A stretch of 34,569 nt of DNA from a bacterium (GTDB lineage Bacteria; Planctomycetota; Phycisphaerae; Phycisphaerales; SM1A02), in NCBI GenBank assembly GCA_029977865.1, contig JAPOKA010000003.1, forward strand, positions 1-34,569, given 5' to 3'. Within the stretch, counting starts at the first letter, position 1. Each line of letters opens with the position of its first letter. Of the stretch, positions 7,953-15,224 are shown one piece after another. The notes under the pieces are model-generated. The model was not told where the DNA came from. It saw nothing but the letters and a program-made list of their open reading frames with translations, and searched no databases. The position numbers and the translations under genes were made by a program.

Positions 7953-9919
7953 GGAGTTGAGTCCGAGGACTGACTCACTTCGGTTCGATCGGAGAGGGTG
8001 GTTCCACCCGGAGCGTTGTATCGATCCTCCTCCCACACCACACCAAGGAGCGCCGGCTGCAGCAGCAGCCACGCCTCGATCTCCTCGAGGTCACCACGAT
8101 CGATCCCACTGGTGCCGGAATCCTGAGCCACCACAGCGTCTTCGCGGAGCCGACCGCGGAGCCGATCGATCGCCTCGCGAAGATTCTCCTGGGTCGGCCG
8201 ATCCGAAGCGAGGATCCACAGCGAATCCCGACGCATCCGCATCAACGCCTGTCGCGACTCCGAACGCGGAGAGATCTTCGCAGCCGTGGACTCGATCGAC
8301 GACAACGCGAACTGCCAGAGTTCGAGCCGGCACAGGAGTTCGCGCCAGCGATCCCATTCCGCGAGCAGAGATCCATCGACCGGCGATCGCGTCCGCATCT
8401 GTTGCAGGACCTCTCTGCGACGCTCCGCGTCGACCTGATCCAGACCGATCGCGGACACGACTGCGATGTAGTCCATGACCGCCTGATCCAAGCGGCTGCG
8501 ATCGTCGAGACGCTCCGCAGCCTCGATCCTTGAGATCGTCGCGACCAGCCGCTCGGCGAGCACACGGCAGGTCTCGCATGGATCCGCCACGACCGCACCG
8601 GCGACCGTCGCGGACGAATCTTCGTCAACCCTCGTTTCGCCATCAGCAGGAGCGGTCGCAACAGCAGGATCTCCCTCTGCCGCGGTGGCACGATCCTCGC
8701 CTTCGCCTTGAGCCGACGGCGCACTCGATGGCGGAGACTCCGTGCCTGGATCGGTCGACGATGGTCGATCCCGTGGGTCGGCGGTGGCGAGTGCCTCGCC
8801 CGAGACGCTCGGGGGATCCGGATGGGGAACCTCCACCGCGATCACCACCGATTCGGCGAAGGCGGTCGCGGTCACCGATCCCGATGCGACCTCGACCTCC
8901 TCGACGAGCACGAACGCCTCGTCGGCGCTTCGATCGGAGATGTCGATGGGGTCGGTCGGAGAATCGGCAGCGACCACCGGTACCCGATCGGTTCCGGACT
9001 CGCCGGTGTCGTCGGCGGCGGGCCAGAAGGCGATCGACAGCAAGAGCAACGCCACCGCTGCAATGGGAACAAGGACCCACGAGCGCCGGCGAGTCCGTCC
9101 GGTCGGTTGTTCGGCATGCCCCGCCATCATCCGCTGTGCTGCGACCCGCGCGAGGTTCGGGGTGTCGACTGATTCGGCAACCGGACCCAGCTCGCCGAGC
9201 CTGAGTCGAATGGTCCTTCGTCGAGCGCCGACGCGTCCGGAGGGGGCCATGGTGCAGAGGTCGATCGGACCTGCCGTCGAAAGCAGTCGGAGTCCCCAAC
9301 GACAGCGTTCCAAGTCTGCGGTCCCGAGCCTCGCGACCAGCGACGAAAGCGCATCGGATCCGATCGCCTCCGGTTCGATCACCACCAGTGCGCGAGCCTC
9401 CGGTTCCAACATCGCCAATCCATCCTCGACGCGTGCTCGAGGATCGACCACCGCATCCGCCCACGCCTCGAGCAGCGCAGCCTCGTGATTCGTCGGGGCG
9501 GGCGAGTTCGGCGCGTCTGGGAGTTCCGCAAGCGCGATCTCACGTGCAGCGCCACGGCGGAAGGCCTGCTCGTCCCAGAGTCCCGGCAGCTGCAGCATGC
9601 AGCCCACGCCAGCCCGGAAGAGCGTCACCGCATCGGGCCCGCTGACGAGGATCGTCCTGAGCTCGAGGGTCGATCGCCCCGCCTCGTCCTTGCGGCCCTC
9701 GAACAGGCGAGTGACGGCGATCCGACCACCGACGAGCGGTCGCCCGAAGGCGCTCGGATTGGATTCGAGCGACTCGAGGAAGTCGCGGTCGGTGGTCTGC
9801 CCGAAGCCGAAGCCGGTCAGCTCGGATTCCTCCGCGTCGCTCACATCGCGGCTCTTCGCAAGGGTTCGATATCCCTCGCTCGAACCGAAGAGATGGGTAC
9901 CGACGCGGATGGTGCTCAC
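7949..9919 (-). CDS. GAP1-N2-like GTPase-associated protein with membrane segment
   Basis: The product is 656 residues. The N-terminus reads STIRVGTHLFGSSEGYRTLA, matching my recollection of GTPase-associated protein 1 N-terminal domains (GAP1-N2 type), in which a YG(T/S)..GY.xLA-like strand-helix opens the fold. That domain extends to about residue 250. A membrane helix follows at about 281-299 after a basic stretch (GRTRRR). The C-terminal half is acidic and Ser/Thr/Pro-rich at first, then helical (about 430-600, with CETC). The GTG start at 9919 overlaps the TGA of the GTPase gene (GTGA, 9916-9919), so the partner genes are coupled. GAP1 proteins occur beside TRAFAC-type GTPases in predicted conflict or regulatory systems; the biochemical role is unproven. 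An extracytoplasmic C-terminal half is inferred from topology. Confidence 0.75.
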   Translation of the reverse strand: MSTIRVGTHLFGSSEGYRTLAKSRDVSDAEESELTGFGFGQTTDRDFLESLESNPSAFGRPLVGGRIAVTRLFEGRKDEAGRSTLELRTILVSGPDAVTLFRAGVGCMLQLPGLWDEQAFRRGAAREIALAELPDAPNSPAPTNHEAALLEAWADAVVDPRARVEDGLAMLEPEARALVVIEPEAIGSDALSSLVARLGTADLERCRWGLRLLSTAGPIDLCTMAPSGRVGARRRTIRLRLGELGPVAESVDTPNLARVAAQRMMAGHAEQPTGRTRRRSWVLVPIAAVALLLLSIAFWPAADDTGESGTDRVPVVAADSPTDPIDISDRSADEAFVLVEEVEVASGSVTATAFAESVVIAVEVPHPDPPSVSGEALATADPRDRPSSTDPGTESPPSSAPSAQGEGEDRATAAEGDPAVATAPADGETRVDEDSSATVAGAVVADPCETCRVLAERLVATISRIEAAERLDDRSRLDQAVMDYIAVVSAIGLDQVDAERRREVLQQMRTRSPVDGSLLAEWDRWRELLCRLELWQFALSSIESTAAKISPRSESRQALMRMRRDSLWILASDRPTQENLREAIDRLRGRLREDAVVAQDSGTSGIDRGDLEEIEAWLLLQPALLGVVWEEDRYNAPGGTTLSDRTEVSQSSDSTP

Positions 9920-11043
9920 GGTGCGAGCACTCCGGAGATTCCCAGTGCCCAAGCGATGCCAAGTCCAACCGCAATGCCAACCAGCACCAGCACCGCCATG
10001 AGACCCAGAAACCGCCAGGGAACCGGTGCGGCCGCCGCTTCCTCGATGCTCGGAGGTCTCTGCGCTCGCGGCGGCTGCGGCAGTGGTGCCGGCGTCTCTG
10101 GAATCGAGCGGAGGCAGTGTTCGAGCGGCTCGAGGAGCCCCAGTGCCGGCGTGGCCGGATCGGGTCGAGGTGTCCCGATTGCATCAGGACGGGTCCGCAC
10201 TGCCACACATCCGAAGACCCGAACCCGGTGCAGCGCCCGCAGGAGCGGGAAGAGATGGGTCTTCACGAAGCCCACGAGCCCGCCGCACTCGCGGACCACG
10301 CGGCCGTAGGCGTCGAGCTTGGTGAGGACCAAGGCGATCGGGATCGCCCCGCCACCCGGAGCCCGGCGAATCCGCCGCACCGCCGCGGTCATGCCGAACT
10401 CGTCCTCGGCGATCTGCTCCGGCGTCCCGTGCAAGGCGAGTCCGGGATCGACGAGCAGGATCACCGCCGCAGCGCGATCAAGATGCTCGAGCAGCTCGTC
10501 GGTGTCGGGATCGGAGATTCCCTCGAGAAACGCTCGCTTGAAGACCTCGCCGGAGTAGTCGAGCGAGATCAGCGATCGGTGGCGGCCATCGAAGGCGATC
10601 TCGAGGGGGATCCTGGTGCTCGAACCGGTCGCCGGTGGCCAGACCCGCTCGGAGAGCACTCGGATGGTCTCCATGAAGAAGAGGTGGTCGTTGCCATCGA
10701 CGGCGCGAATGTGGATGTTCCCCGTCGAGCGCCACAACTGCTCGTAGAGCCGGGCAAGGAAGATGGTCTTGCCGGCCTTGCGACGGCCGAGCACCACGAT
10801 CCGATCCCGCACCGCCGGCGAGACTGCGGAAGCGCGCTCGCGAACCGGGGCGGGCTTCGCGTCGATCGCGGCACGCAGATCCGGAACCGGCCCCGGCTCG
10901 GCGGGCGGCATCTCGATGAACCCGGCATCGAGGGCGCTGGCGCTCGCGGGATGATCGTCCTCCTCCGGACGAGTCTCCTCCGCCGGTTCGTCCCAGTCTT
11001 CGGCGACGGTCTTGGTCTGGTCGTGGTCCGCGGTGCCGCTCAT
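9916..11043 (-). CDS. membrane-anchored P-loop GTPase (double-GTPase/TRAFAC-like)
   Basis: The product is 375 residues. An acidic, disordered N-terminus (1-75) leads into a GTPase domain with P-loop GRRKAGKT (86-93), a DxxG motif in LDYSGEVF (D162-G165) and TKLD (241-244) at the base-recognition position of NKxD. A Pro-rich linker (about 315-340) leads to a C-terminal hydrophobic helix (342-370), so the GTPase domain is tethered to the inner face of the membrane. The start at 11043 was chosen because GAGGAG lies nine bases upstream. An in-frame ATG at 11127, just after a TAGGCT element, would add 28 residues. It is first in the operon with the GAP1-like and vWA genes. No fused effector domain is visible. 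Confidence 0.82.
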   Translation of the reverse strand: MSGTADHDQTKTVAEDWDEPAEETRPEEDDHPASASALDAGFIEMPPAEPGPVPDLRAAIDAKPAPVRERASAVSPAVRDRIVVLGRRKAGKTIFLARLYEQLWRSTGNIHIRAVDGNDHLFFMETIRVLSERVWPPATGSSTRIPLEIAFDGRHRSLISLDYSGEVFKRAFLEGISDPDTDELLEHLDRAAAVILLVDPGLALHGTPEQIAEDEFGMTAAVRRIRRAPGGGAIPIALVLTKLDAYGRVVRECGGLVGFVKTHLFPLLRALHRVRVFGCVAVRTRPDAIGTPRPDPATPALGLLEPLEHCLRSIPETPAPLPQPPRAQRPPSIEEAAAAPVPWRFLGLMAVLVLVGIAVGLGIAWALGISGVLAP

Positions 11044-11131
11044 CGTTCGGGGCTCCTCGCCGAGTTCGCGGGGCCGTGCGGTTCGCTTGGCGTCAGTCCT
11101 TGGCGTCTTGCCTCCCGGAAACGGCATCACG

Positions 11132-11137
11132 AGCCTA
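11132..11137 (-). promoter_or_regulatory. -10-like element upstream of the GTPase operon
   Basis: TAGGCT on the minus strand fits TAnnnT. It sits in the 127-bp gap between the ridA-like stop and the GTPase start. It lies four bases before an in-frame ATG (11127) and about 90 bases before the preferred start (11043). No convincing -35 is visible. Similar TAnnnT elements lie just before the ridA-like, SDR and comEC starts. Confidence 0.3.
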
Positions 11138-11170
11138 GCCACCTGCGATGAACGCTTCAACGGCCGGCGG

Positions 11171-11590
11171 TCACACCGCGGCGATCACCTTGAGTTCGAC
11201 CGCAATCGGCGTCGGCAGGCTGCCCACCTCGATGGTGGTGCGGGTGGGGTTGGGCTTCCCCTCGCCGGCGAAGTGCTCGCCGTAGATGCGGTTGAAGGTC
11301 GCGAAGTCGCGCTTCATGTCGGTCAGGAAGGCGGTGACGTCGACGATGCTTCCAAAGGGCACCCCCGCGTCCTCCATCACGGTGCGGACGTTCTCGATGC
11401 ACGCCCGGCACTGGACCTCGAAGTCGTAGCACTCGATCGACCCGTCGGCGGCGAGCGTCACCCCGGGGATCTCCTTGCGGCCGCGGACCCGCGGTCCGAT
11501 TCCGGAGAGAAACAGCAGCCCGCCGACCCGCTTGGCGTGGGGGAAGGGTCCCACCGGCTCCGGGGCACGGCTCGAGTGGACATCGCTCAT
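11171..11590 (-). CDS. RidA/YjgF/UK114 family protein, 2-aminomuconate-deaminase-like
   Basis: The product is 139 residues, the usual size for RidA-type trimeric enamine/imine deaminases. The fold markers are present: GPFPHAKRVGGLLFLSG near the start, ENVRTVMEDAG in the middle, and NPTRTTIEVGSLP with the conserved catalytic Arg, followed by AVELKVIAAV with the Glu near the end. The N-terminal pattern SRAPEPVGPFPHA and the IPGV segment resemble the subgroup annotated as 2-aminomuconate deaminase (kynurenine degradation), but no other gene of that pathway is nearby. A general housekeeping role removing reactive imines is equally possible. It is divergent from the SDR gene with 89 bases between starts. 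The ATG lies six bases after a TACCCT element, and no Shine-Dalgarno is visible. Confidence 0.88.
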   Translation of the reverse strand: MSDVHSSRAPEPVGPFPHAKRVGGLLFLSGIGPRVRGRKEIPGVTLAADGSIECYDFEVQCRACIENVRTVMEDAGVPFGSIVDVTAFLTDMKRDFATFNRIYGEHFAGEGKPNPTRTTIEVGSLPTPIAVELKVIAAV

Positions 11591-11595
11591 TCGCG

Positions 11596-11673
11596 GAGGG
11601 TAGCCGACGCGGTCGTCGTCGACGCTGCGCCGAGCCGCCGCCGCTCGCGTGGTTTGCGTTCGCGGCTACCCTC
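11596..11673. promoter_or_regulatory. divergent promoter region with 11-bp inverted repeat
   Basis: GAGGGTAGCCG (11596-11606) and its exact reverse complement CGGCTACCCTC (11663-11673) sit at the two ends of the ridA-like/SDR intergenic gap. Each arm places TACCCT six or seven bases before the ATG it faces, on opposite strands. This fits TAnnnT -10 elements of leaderless transcripts. It could instead be a symmetrical operator for one regulator. Both genes lack a Shine-Dalgarno sequence. Confidence 0.5.
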
Positions 11674-11679
11674 GCCGCC

Positions 11680-12489
11680 ATGAGCGGACTAGAGAGCTTC
11701 TCCCTCGCCGGACGCACTGCGCTCGTCGGCGGAGCCACCCAGGGCATCGGCAAGGCGATCGCGCTCGAGTTCGCGCGACTTGGTGCGAGCGTGATCGCGA
11801 TGGGACGCAATCCCGACGGACTCGCACGGACCCTCGATGAACTCGCTGCGATCACCGACGGCGACCACCGAGAACACGCATCCCTCGTCGTCGATCTCGA
11901 CGACTGGAAGGGACTCGAGTCGACGGTGCACGCCTTCCTCGCCAACCGCGGCCCGGTCGAGATCCTCGTCCACAACGGCGGCGGTCCCGCGGCGGGTCCG
12001 GCCATCGAGGCGGCACCGGAGCACTTCGCTCGCGCGTTCGAGCACCATCTGCTGTGCGGGCAGATCCTGGTGCAGGCGGCGGCGCCGGGCATGCGCGAGC
12101 GCGGCTACGGCCGCATCGTCAACGTGATCTCGACCTCGGTGGTCACGCCGATCCGCGGCCTGGGCGTCTCCAACACCATCCGCGGTGCGGTCGCCAACTG
12201 GGCACGGACCCTCGCGGTCGAACTGGCTCCGCACGCGATCACCGTGAACAGCATTCTCCCCGGCTTCACGCGAACCGCCCGGCTCGAGGCCCTGTTCACC
12301 GGCCGGGCCAGTCGAGCAGGCGCAAGCGTGGGGGAAGTCGAGCAGGACGCCATGAAGGGAGTGCCCATGCGCCGCTTCGCCGACCCCGCGGAGATCGCTC
12401 GGGTGGCGGCGTTCCTGGCCTCGCCCGCCGCGAGCTACCTGACCGGCGTCAACCTGCCGGTCGATGGCGGTCGGTTGGCTCTGGGGTAG
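11680..12489 (+). CDS. short-chain dehydrogenase/reductase-like protein with altered catalytic site
   Basis: The product is 269 residues, the normal length for a classical SDR. The Rossmann nucleotide site is present as GGATQGIG (17-24), slightly altered from TGxxxGIG, and NGGG (99-102) replaces NNAG. C-terminal markers are intact: LAPHAITVNSILPGFTRT (182-199) and YLTGVNLPVDGG near the end. The catalytic YxxxK is missing: the aligned segment is GVSNTIRGAV, giving Ser164 and Arg168. This fits an SDR-like subgroup I recall as resembling beta-ketoacyl-ACP reductases but lacking the tetrad. Its reaction, if any, is unknown. A terminator-like hairpin follows at 12541. Confidence 0.88.
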   Translation: MSGLESFSLAGRTALVGGATQGIGKAIALEFARLGASVIAMGRNPDGLARTLDELAAITDGDHREHASLVVDLDDWKGLESTVHAFLANRGPVEILVHNGGGPAAGPAIEAAPEHFARAFEHHLLCGQILVQAAAPGMRERGYGRIVNVISTSVVTPIRGLGVSNTIRGAVANWARTLAVELAPHAITVNSILPGFTRTARLEALFTGRASRAGASVGEVEQDAMKGVPMRRFADPAEIARVAAFLASPAASYLTGVNLPVDGGRLALG

Positions 12490-12540
12490 TCGCCGGTCTT
12501 CGCGCCACGTCCAACATGGCGACGCTTCTGCGGCGAGCGG

Positions 12541-12573
12541 CTCCGCGCGACTCGCCGCGGAGTTTCGTTTTCG
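12541..12573 (+). terminator. probable intrinsic terminator after the SDR gene
   Basis: CTCCGCG (12541-12547) pairs with CGCGGAG (12556-12562) around an 8-base loop and is followed by TTTCGTTTTCG. The GC-rich stem with a T-rich tail fits a rho-independent terminator 52 bases after the SDR stop. An alternative overlapping stem, GCGGCGAG/CTCGCCGC, is also possible. Confidence 0.6.
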
Positions 12574-12631
12574 CCGAAATCAATGGCGACTCGCCTTCGT
12601 TGCGAGCGGTCATCCCTTCGCGAGGCCACCC

Positions 12632-14449
12632 ATGAACACCACCTTTCGCACCGGACTCTTCGCCGTCGTCACGATGCTGCTCGCATCGACCTCTGCGTTC
12701 TCGCAGGAACCTGGCAATCGCCCCGGCGGAGACCCGCCCGCGGGTCCGCCCGGTCCAGGCTTCGGACCTGACAGCACCGAGCGAGCCGTGGTCGAACAGT
12801 TCGACGCAGACGGCAACGGCCGGCTCACCGGCGACGAGCTCGCTGCGGCACGGGAGTTCCTCAAGGAGAATCCGACTCCGCGACGTGGTCCCGGCGGACG
12901 AGGCGGTCGAGGTCCCGGTGGACCCGGCGGGCCTGGTGGTCCTGGTGGACCCGGCGGGCCGGGTGGCATGCGAGCCGAGACCGGACCAGGACCCAAGGTC
13001 GCCAAGGATCAGGTCGAGCTTCATCCTGATCGCGACCTCTTCGATCCGACCGTGGTTCGAACCATCTTCATCGACTTCGAGACGCCCGCCTGGGAGGAGG
13101 AACTCGAACTCTTCCACGGCACCGACGTCGATGTGCCGGCGACCATGACCGTCGATGGACGGGTGATCGAGGGTGTGGGCGTCCACTTCCGCGGCGCGTC
13201 GAGCTACATGATGGTGCCCCGGGGAACCAAGCGCTCGCTCGCCATCGCCCTCGACCACAGCGATCCCGACGCTTCGCTCGGAGGGCAGAACACCCTCAAC
13301 CTTCTCAACGCCAACGGCGATGCTTCGATGCTCTCCTCGGCGCTCTACTCCAGACTCGCGTCGACGCACCTGGCTGCGCCTCGCGCCAACCATGTGCATC
13401 TGGTGGTGAATGGCGAGAGCTGGGGGGTCTATGTGAACGCCGAGCAGTTCAATCGCGCATTCCTCCGCCAGCACTGGCCGCAGTTCAACGGCGAGGGCGC
13501 CCGCTGGAAGGTGAAGGGTTCGCCACGCGGCACCGGCGGCCTCGACTTCCGCGGCGAAGAGTTCGACGCCTATCGCGAGCGCTACGAACTCAAGACCAAG
13601 GACCGCACCAAGGATTGGGAGGCCCTCGTTGAACTCTGTCGCACCCTTTCCGAGACGCCCGAGGATCAGCTCGTCGCGGCCCTGCGGCCCATGCTCGACC
13701 TCGACGAGGCGATGTGGTTTCTCGCCCTCGACATGGCCACCTCGAACACCGACGGCTACTGGGTTCGCTCGAGCGACTACTCGCTCTACCGCGATCCCGA
13801 TGGCGTCTTCCATCTGCTCCCGCACGACATGAACGAGTGCTTCATGATCGAGCATCGCGGACCGCGTGGCCGCGGCATGCGCGGCCGCGGCGATCAGGGT
13901 CCCGGGATCGGCGGACCGGATGGACCGCCGCCGGGATTCGATGGACCGGGCGGGCCGCCACCCGAGGGTCGTCGTGGCGGTCCGCCGCGCGATGTTGGCG
14001 GCAGAGGTGAAGCTCCCGAGGGCCGGCGACCCGGACCGCCGGCAGAAGGTCCCGGCCGCGGCCGGCCGCCCGGACCGGGTGGACCCGGTGGCGGTGCCGA
14101 GTCGCTGGTCGAACTCGATCCGATGGTCGCCCTCGACGATCCGACCAAGCCGCTCCGCAGCCGCCTGCTGGTGGTGCCTGAACTTCGAGCGAAGTACCTC
14201 GAGAACCTCCGGACCATCGCCGCCGCGATGGAGTGGGAGCGGATCGGTCCATTCCTCGCCGAGCAGCGGACCTTGCTCGAACCGCTTGTCGCGGCGGATA
14301 CCCGCAAGGCGGTCTCGACCGACGCCTTTCTCCGTGCGACGTCACTGAAGGACGACGGCGAACTCCGCCGATTCTTGGAGGGCCGGTCGAAGTTCCTCGC
14401 CGAGCAGGTCGAAGTCCTGCAAGCGCCGGCAGCCGACCCGGAGTCCTAG
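12632..14449 (+). CDS. secreted CotH kinase-like protein with EF-hand and Gly-Pro inserts
   Basis: The product is 605 residues. A signal peptide spans 1-24 (likely cut after AFS). An EF-hand loop DADGNGRLTGDE is at 58-69 with canonical calcium ligands D58, D60, N62 and E69. A Gly-Pro tract is at about 86-113. The CotH domain runs from about 143 to 405: VHFRGASSYMMVPRGTKRSLAI at 184-205 is the ATP-site region, SNTDGYW at 371-377 the catalytic-loop region, and LPHDMNECF at 396-404 the metal-binding Asp region. A second Gly/Pro/Arg-rich stretch (about 408-490) interrupts the domain before its C-terminal helices (491-600). CotH proteins are atypical kinases that phosphorylate secreted proteins; the substrate here is unknown. 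The start has GAGG seven bases upstream. It is followed 19 bases later by DUF4956. Confidence 0.88.
   Translation: MNTTFRTGLFAVVTMLLASTSAFSQEPGNRPGGDPPAGPPGPGFGPDSTERAVVEQFDADGNGRLTGDELAAAREFLKENPTPRRGPGGRGGRGPGGPGGPGGPGGPGGPGGMRAETGPGPKVAKDQVELHPDRDLFDPTVVRTIFIDFETPAWEEELELFHGTDVDVPATMTVDGRVIEGVGVHFRGASSYMMVPRGTKRSLAIALDHSDPDASLGGQNTLNLLNANGDASMLSSALYSRLASTHLAAPRANHVHLVVNGESWGVYVNAEQFNRAFLRQHWPQFNGEGARWKVKGSPRGTGGLDFRGEEFDAYRERYELKTKDRTKDWEALVELCRTLSETPEDQLVAALRPMLDLDEAMWFLALDMATSNTDGYWVRSSDYSLYRDPDGVFHLLPHDMNECFMIEHRGPRGRGMRGRGDQGPGIGGPDGPPPGFDGPGGPPPEGRRGGPPRDVGGRGEAPEGRRPGPPAEGPGRGRPPGPGGPGGGAESLVELDPMVALDDPTKPLRSRLLVVPELRAKYLENLRTIAAAMEWERIGPFLAEQRTLLEPLVAADTRKAVSTDAFLRATSLKDDGELRRFLEGRSKFLAEQVEVLQAPAADPES
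12911..12967 (+). repeat. short imperfect tandem repeat coding for Gly-Pro-Gly units
   Basis: About six consecutive 9-base units of the type GG(A/T/G)-CC(C/T/G)-GG(C/T) encode a GPG-repeat tract in the CotH-like protein. The synonymous third bases vary, so this is codon-level repetition rather than a clean recent duplication. Such tracts can change length by slippage. Confidence 0.65.
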
Positions 14450-14468
14450 TTCCCCTCGGAATTCCCGC

Positions 14469-15143
14469 GTGCCTGAGTTCATCTCCACCGCATTCGCCAA
14501 CGACGCAGAACTCAGCGTCACCCAGGCCTTGATGCGGCTGGTGGTCGCGCTGGGTCTGGGGTGCTGCGTCGCGGGCATCTACCGGCTCACGCGTGGCAAG
14601 GACGCTGATCGCCGCCTGCTTGCGACCCTCGTCCTGCTGACCCTGCTGCTCTCGGTCACCACCATCGTCATCGGGAACAACGTGGCCCGGGCCTTCAGCA
14701 TCGTCGGGGCGCTCTCGATCGTCCGCTTCCGAACCGTGGTCGAGGACACCCGCGACACCGCCTTCGTGATCTGTGCGGTGGCGATGGGGCTCGCGGTGGG
14801 TGCGGGCTATCTCGCGGTGCCGTTGATGTCGCTGCCGCTCATCGCCTTTGCTGCGAAGCTCTTCAGCATTCCGCAGCCGGCGGTCGAGCGGGGCGGGCCA
14901 TCCTTTACCCTCAATGTCCGCGTCACACCGGAGTTCGCCAACCGTGACCTGCTGCAGAGCCGGATCTGCGAGTTTGCGGCCGCGCCGCTGCTGATGGCGA
15001 TCGAGCGGGTTCGAGCCGGCGCCGAGATCGAGCGCTCCTACCGCATCGATCTCGAGAACGAGTCGGATGCCGATCGAATCATCGATCGCATCTCCCCGAT
15101 CGAAGGCGTGGTGGGCGTGGAAGTCGTCCGGCGCCGGAACTAG
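14469..15143 (+). CDS. DUF4956 family integral membrane protein
   Basis: The product is 224 residues. The membrane segments are at about 20-39, 50-69 and 100-135. The family signature AFSIVGALSIVRFRTVVEDTRDTAF is at 75-99 (conserved VRFR..V.D..D). The C-terminal part (about 140-224) is a soluble alpha/beta domain ending in EGVVGVEVVRR. The function of DUF4956 is unknown. It is often encoded with a VTC-type polyphosphate polymerase and a CotH protein; here CotH is present and no VTC gene is visible. The GTG start is preceded only by a weak CGGA, and it probably shares a transcript with CotH. Confidence 0.87.
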   Translation: MPEFISTAFANDAELSVTQALMRLVVALGLGCCVAGIYRLTRGKDADRRLLATLVLLTLLLSVTTIVIGNNVARAFSIVGALSIVRFRTVVEDTRDTAFVICAVAMGLAVGAGYLAVPLMSLPLIAFAAKLFSIPQPAVERGGPSFTLNVRVTPEFANRDLLQSRICEFAAAPLLMAIERVRAGAEIERSYRIDLENESDADRIIDRISPIEGVVGVEVVRRRN

Positions 15144-15212
15144 CGCACGCGACGGCAGACGCGGACGCCGATGCGGAACCGCTTCGACAGGCGAATCGAT
15201 GATCTCGACCGC

Positions 15213-15218
15213 TAGGGT
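15213..15218 (+). promoter_or_regulatory. -10-like element before comEC
   Basis: TAGGGT lies six bases before the comEC ATG at 15225, in an 81-bp gap after the DUF4956 gene. No Shine-Dalgarno is visible, so a leaderless transcript is possible. The element matches the TAnnnT pattern before the ridA-like and SDR genes. No clear -35 is visible. Confidence 0.35.
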
Positions 15219-15224
15219 GGCTGC

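Noticed and set aside
12911-12967. Gly-Pro-Gly tract as a collagen-like domain
   Set aside because: The tract is short (about 20 residues) with Gly in two of three positions, so a triple helix is unlikely; it is better read as a flexible linker.
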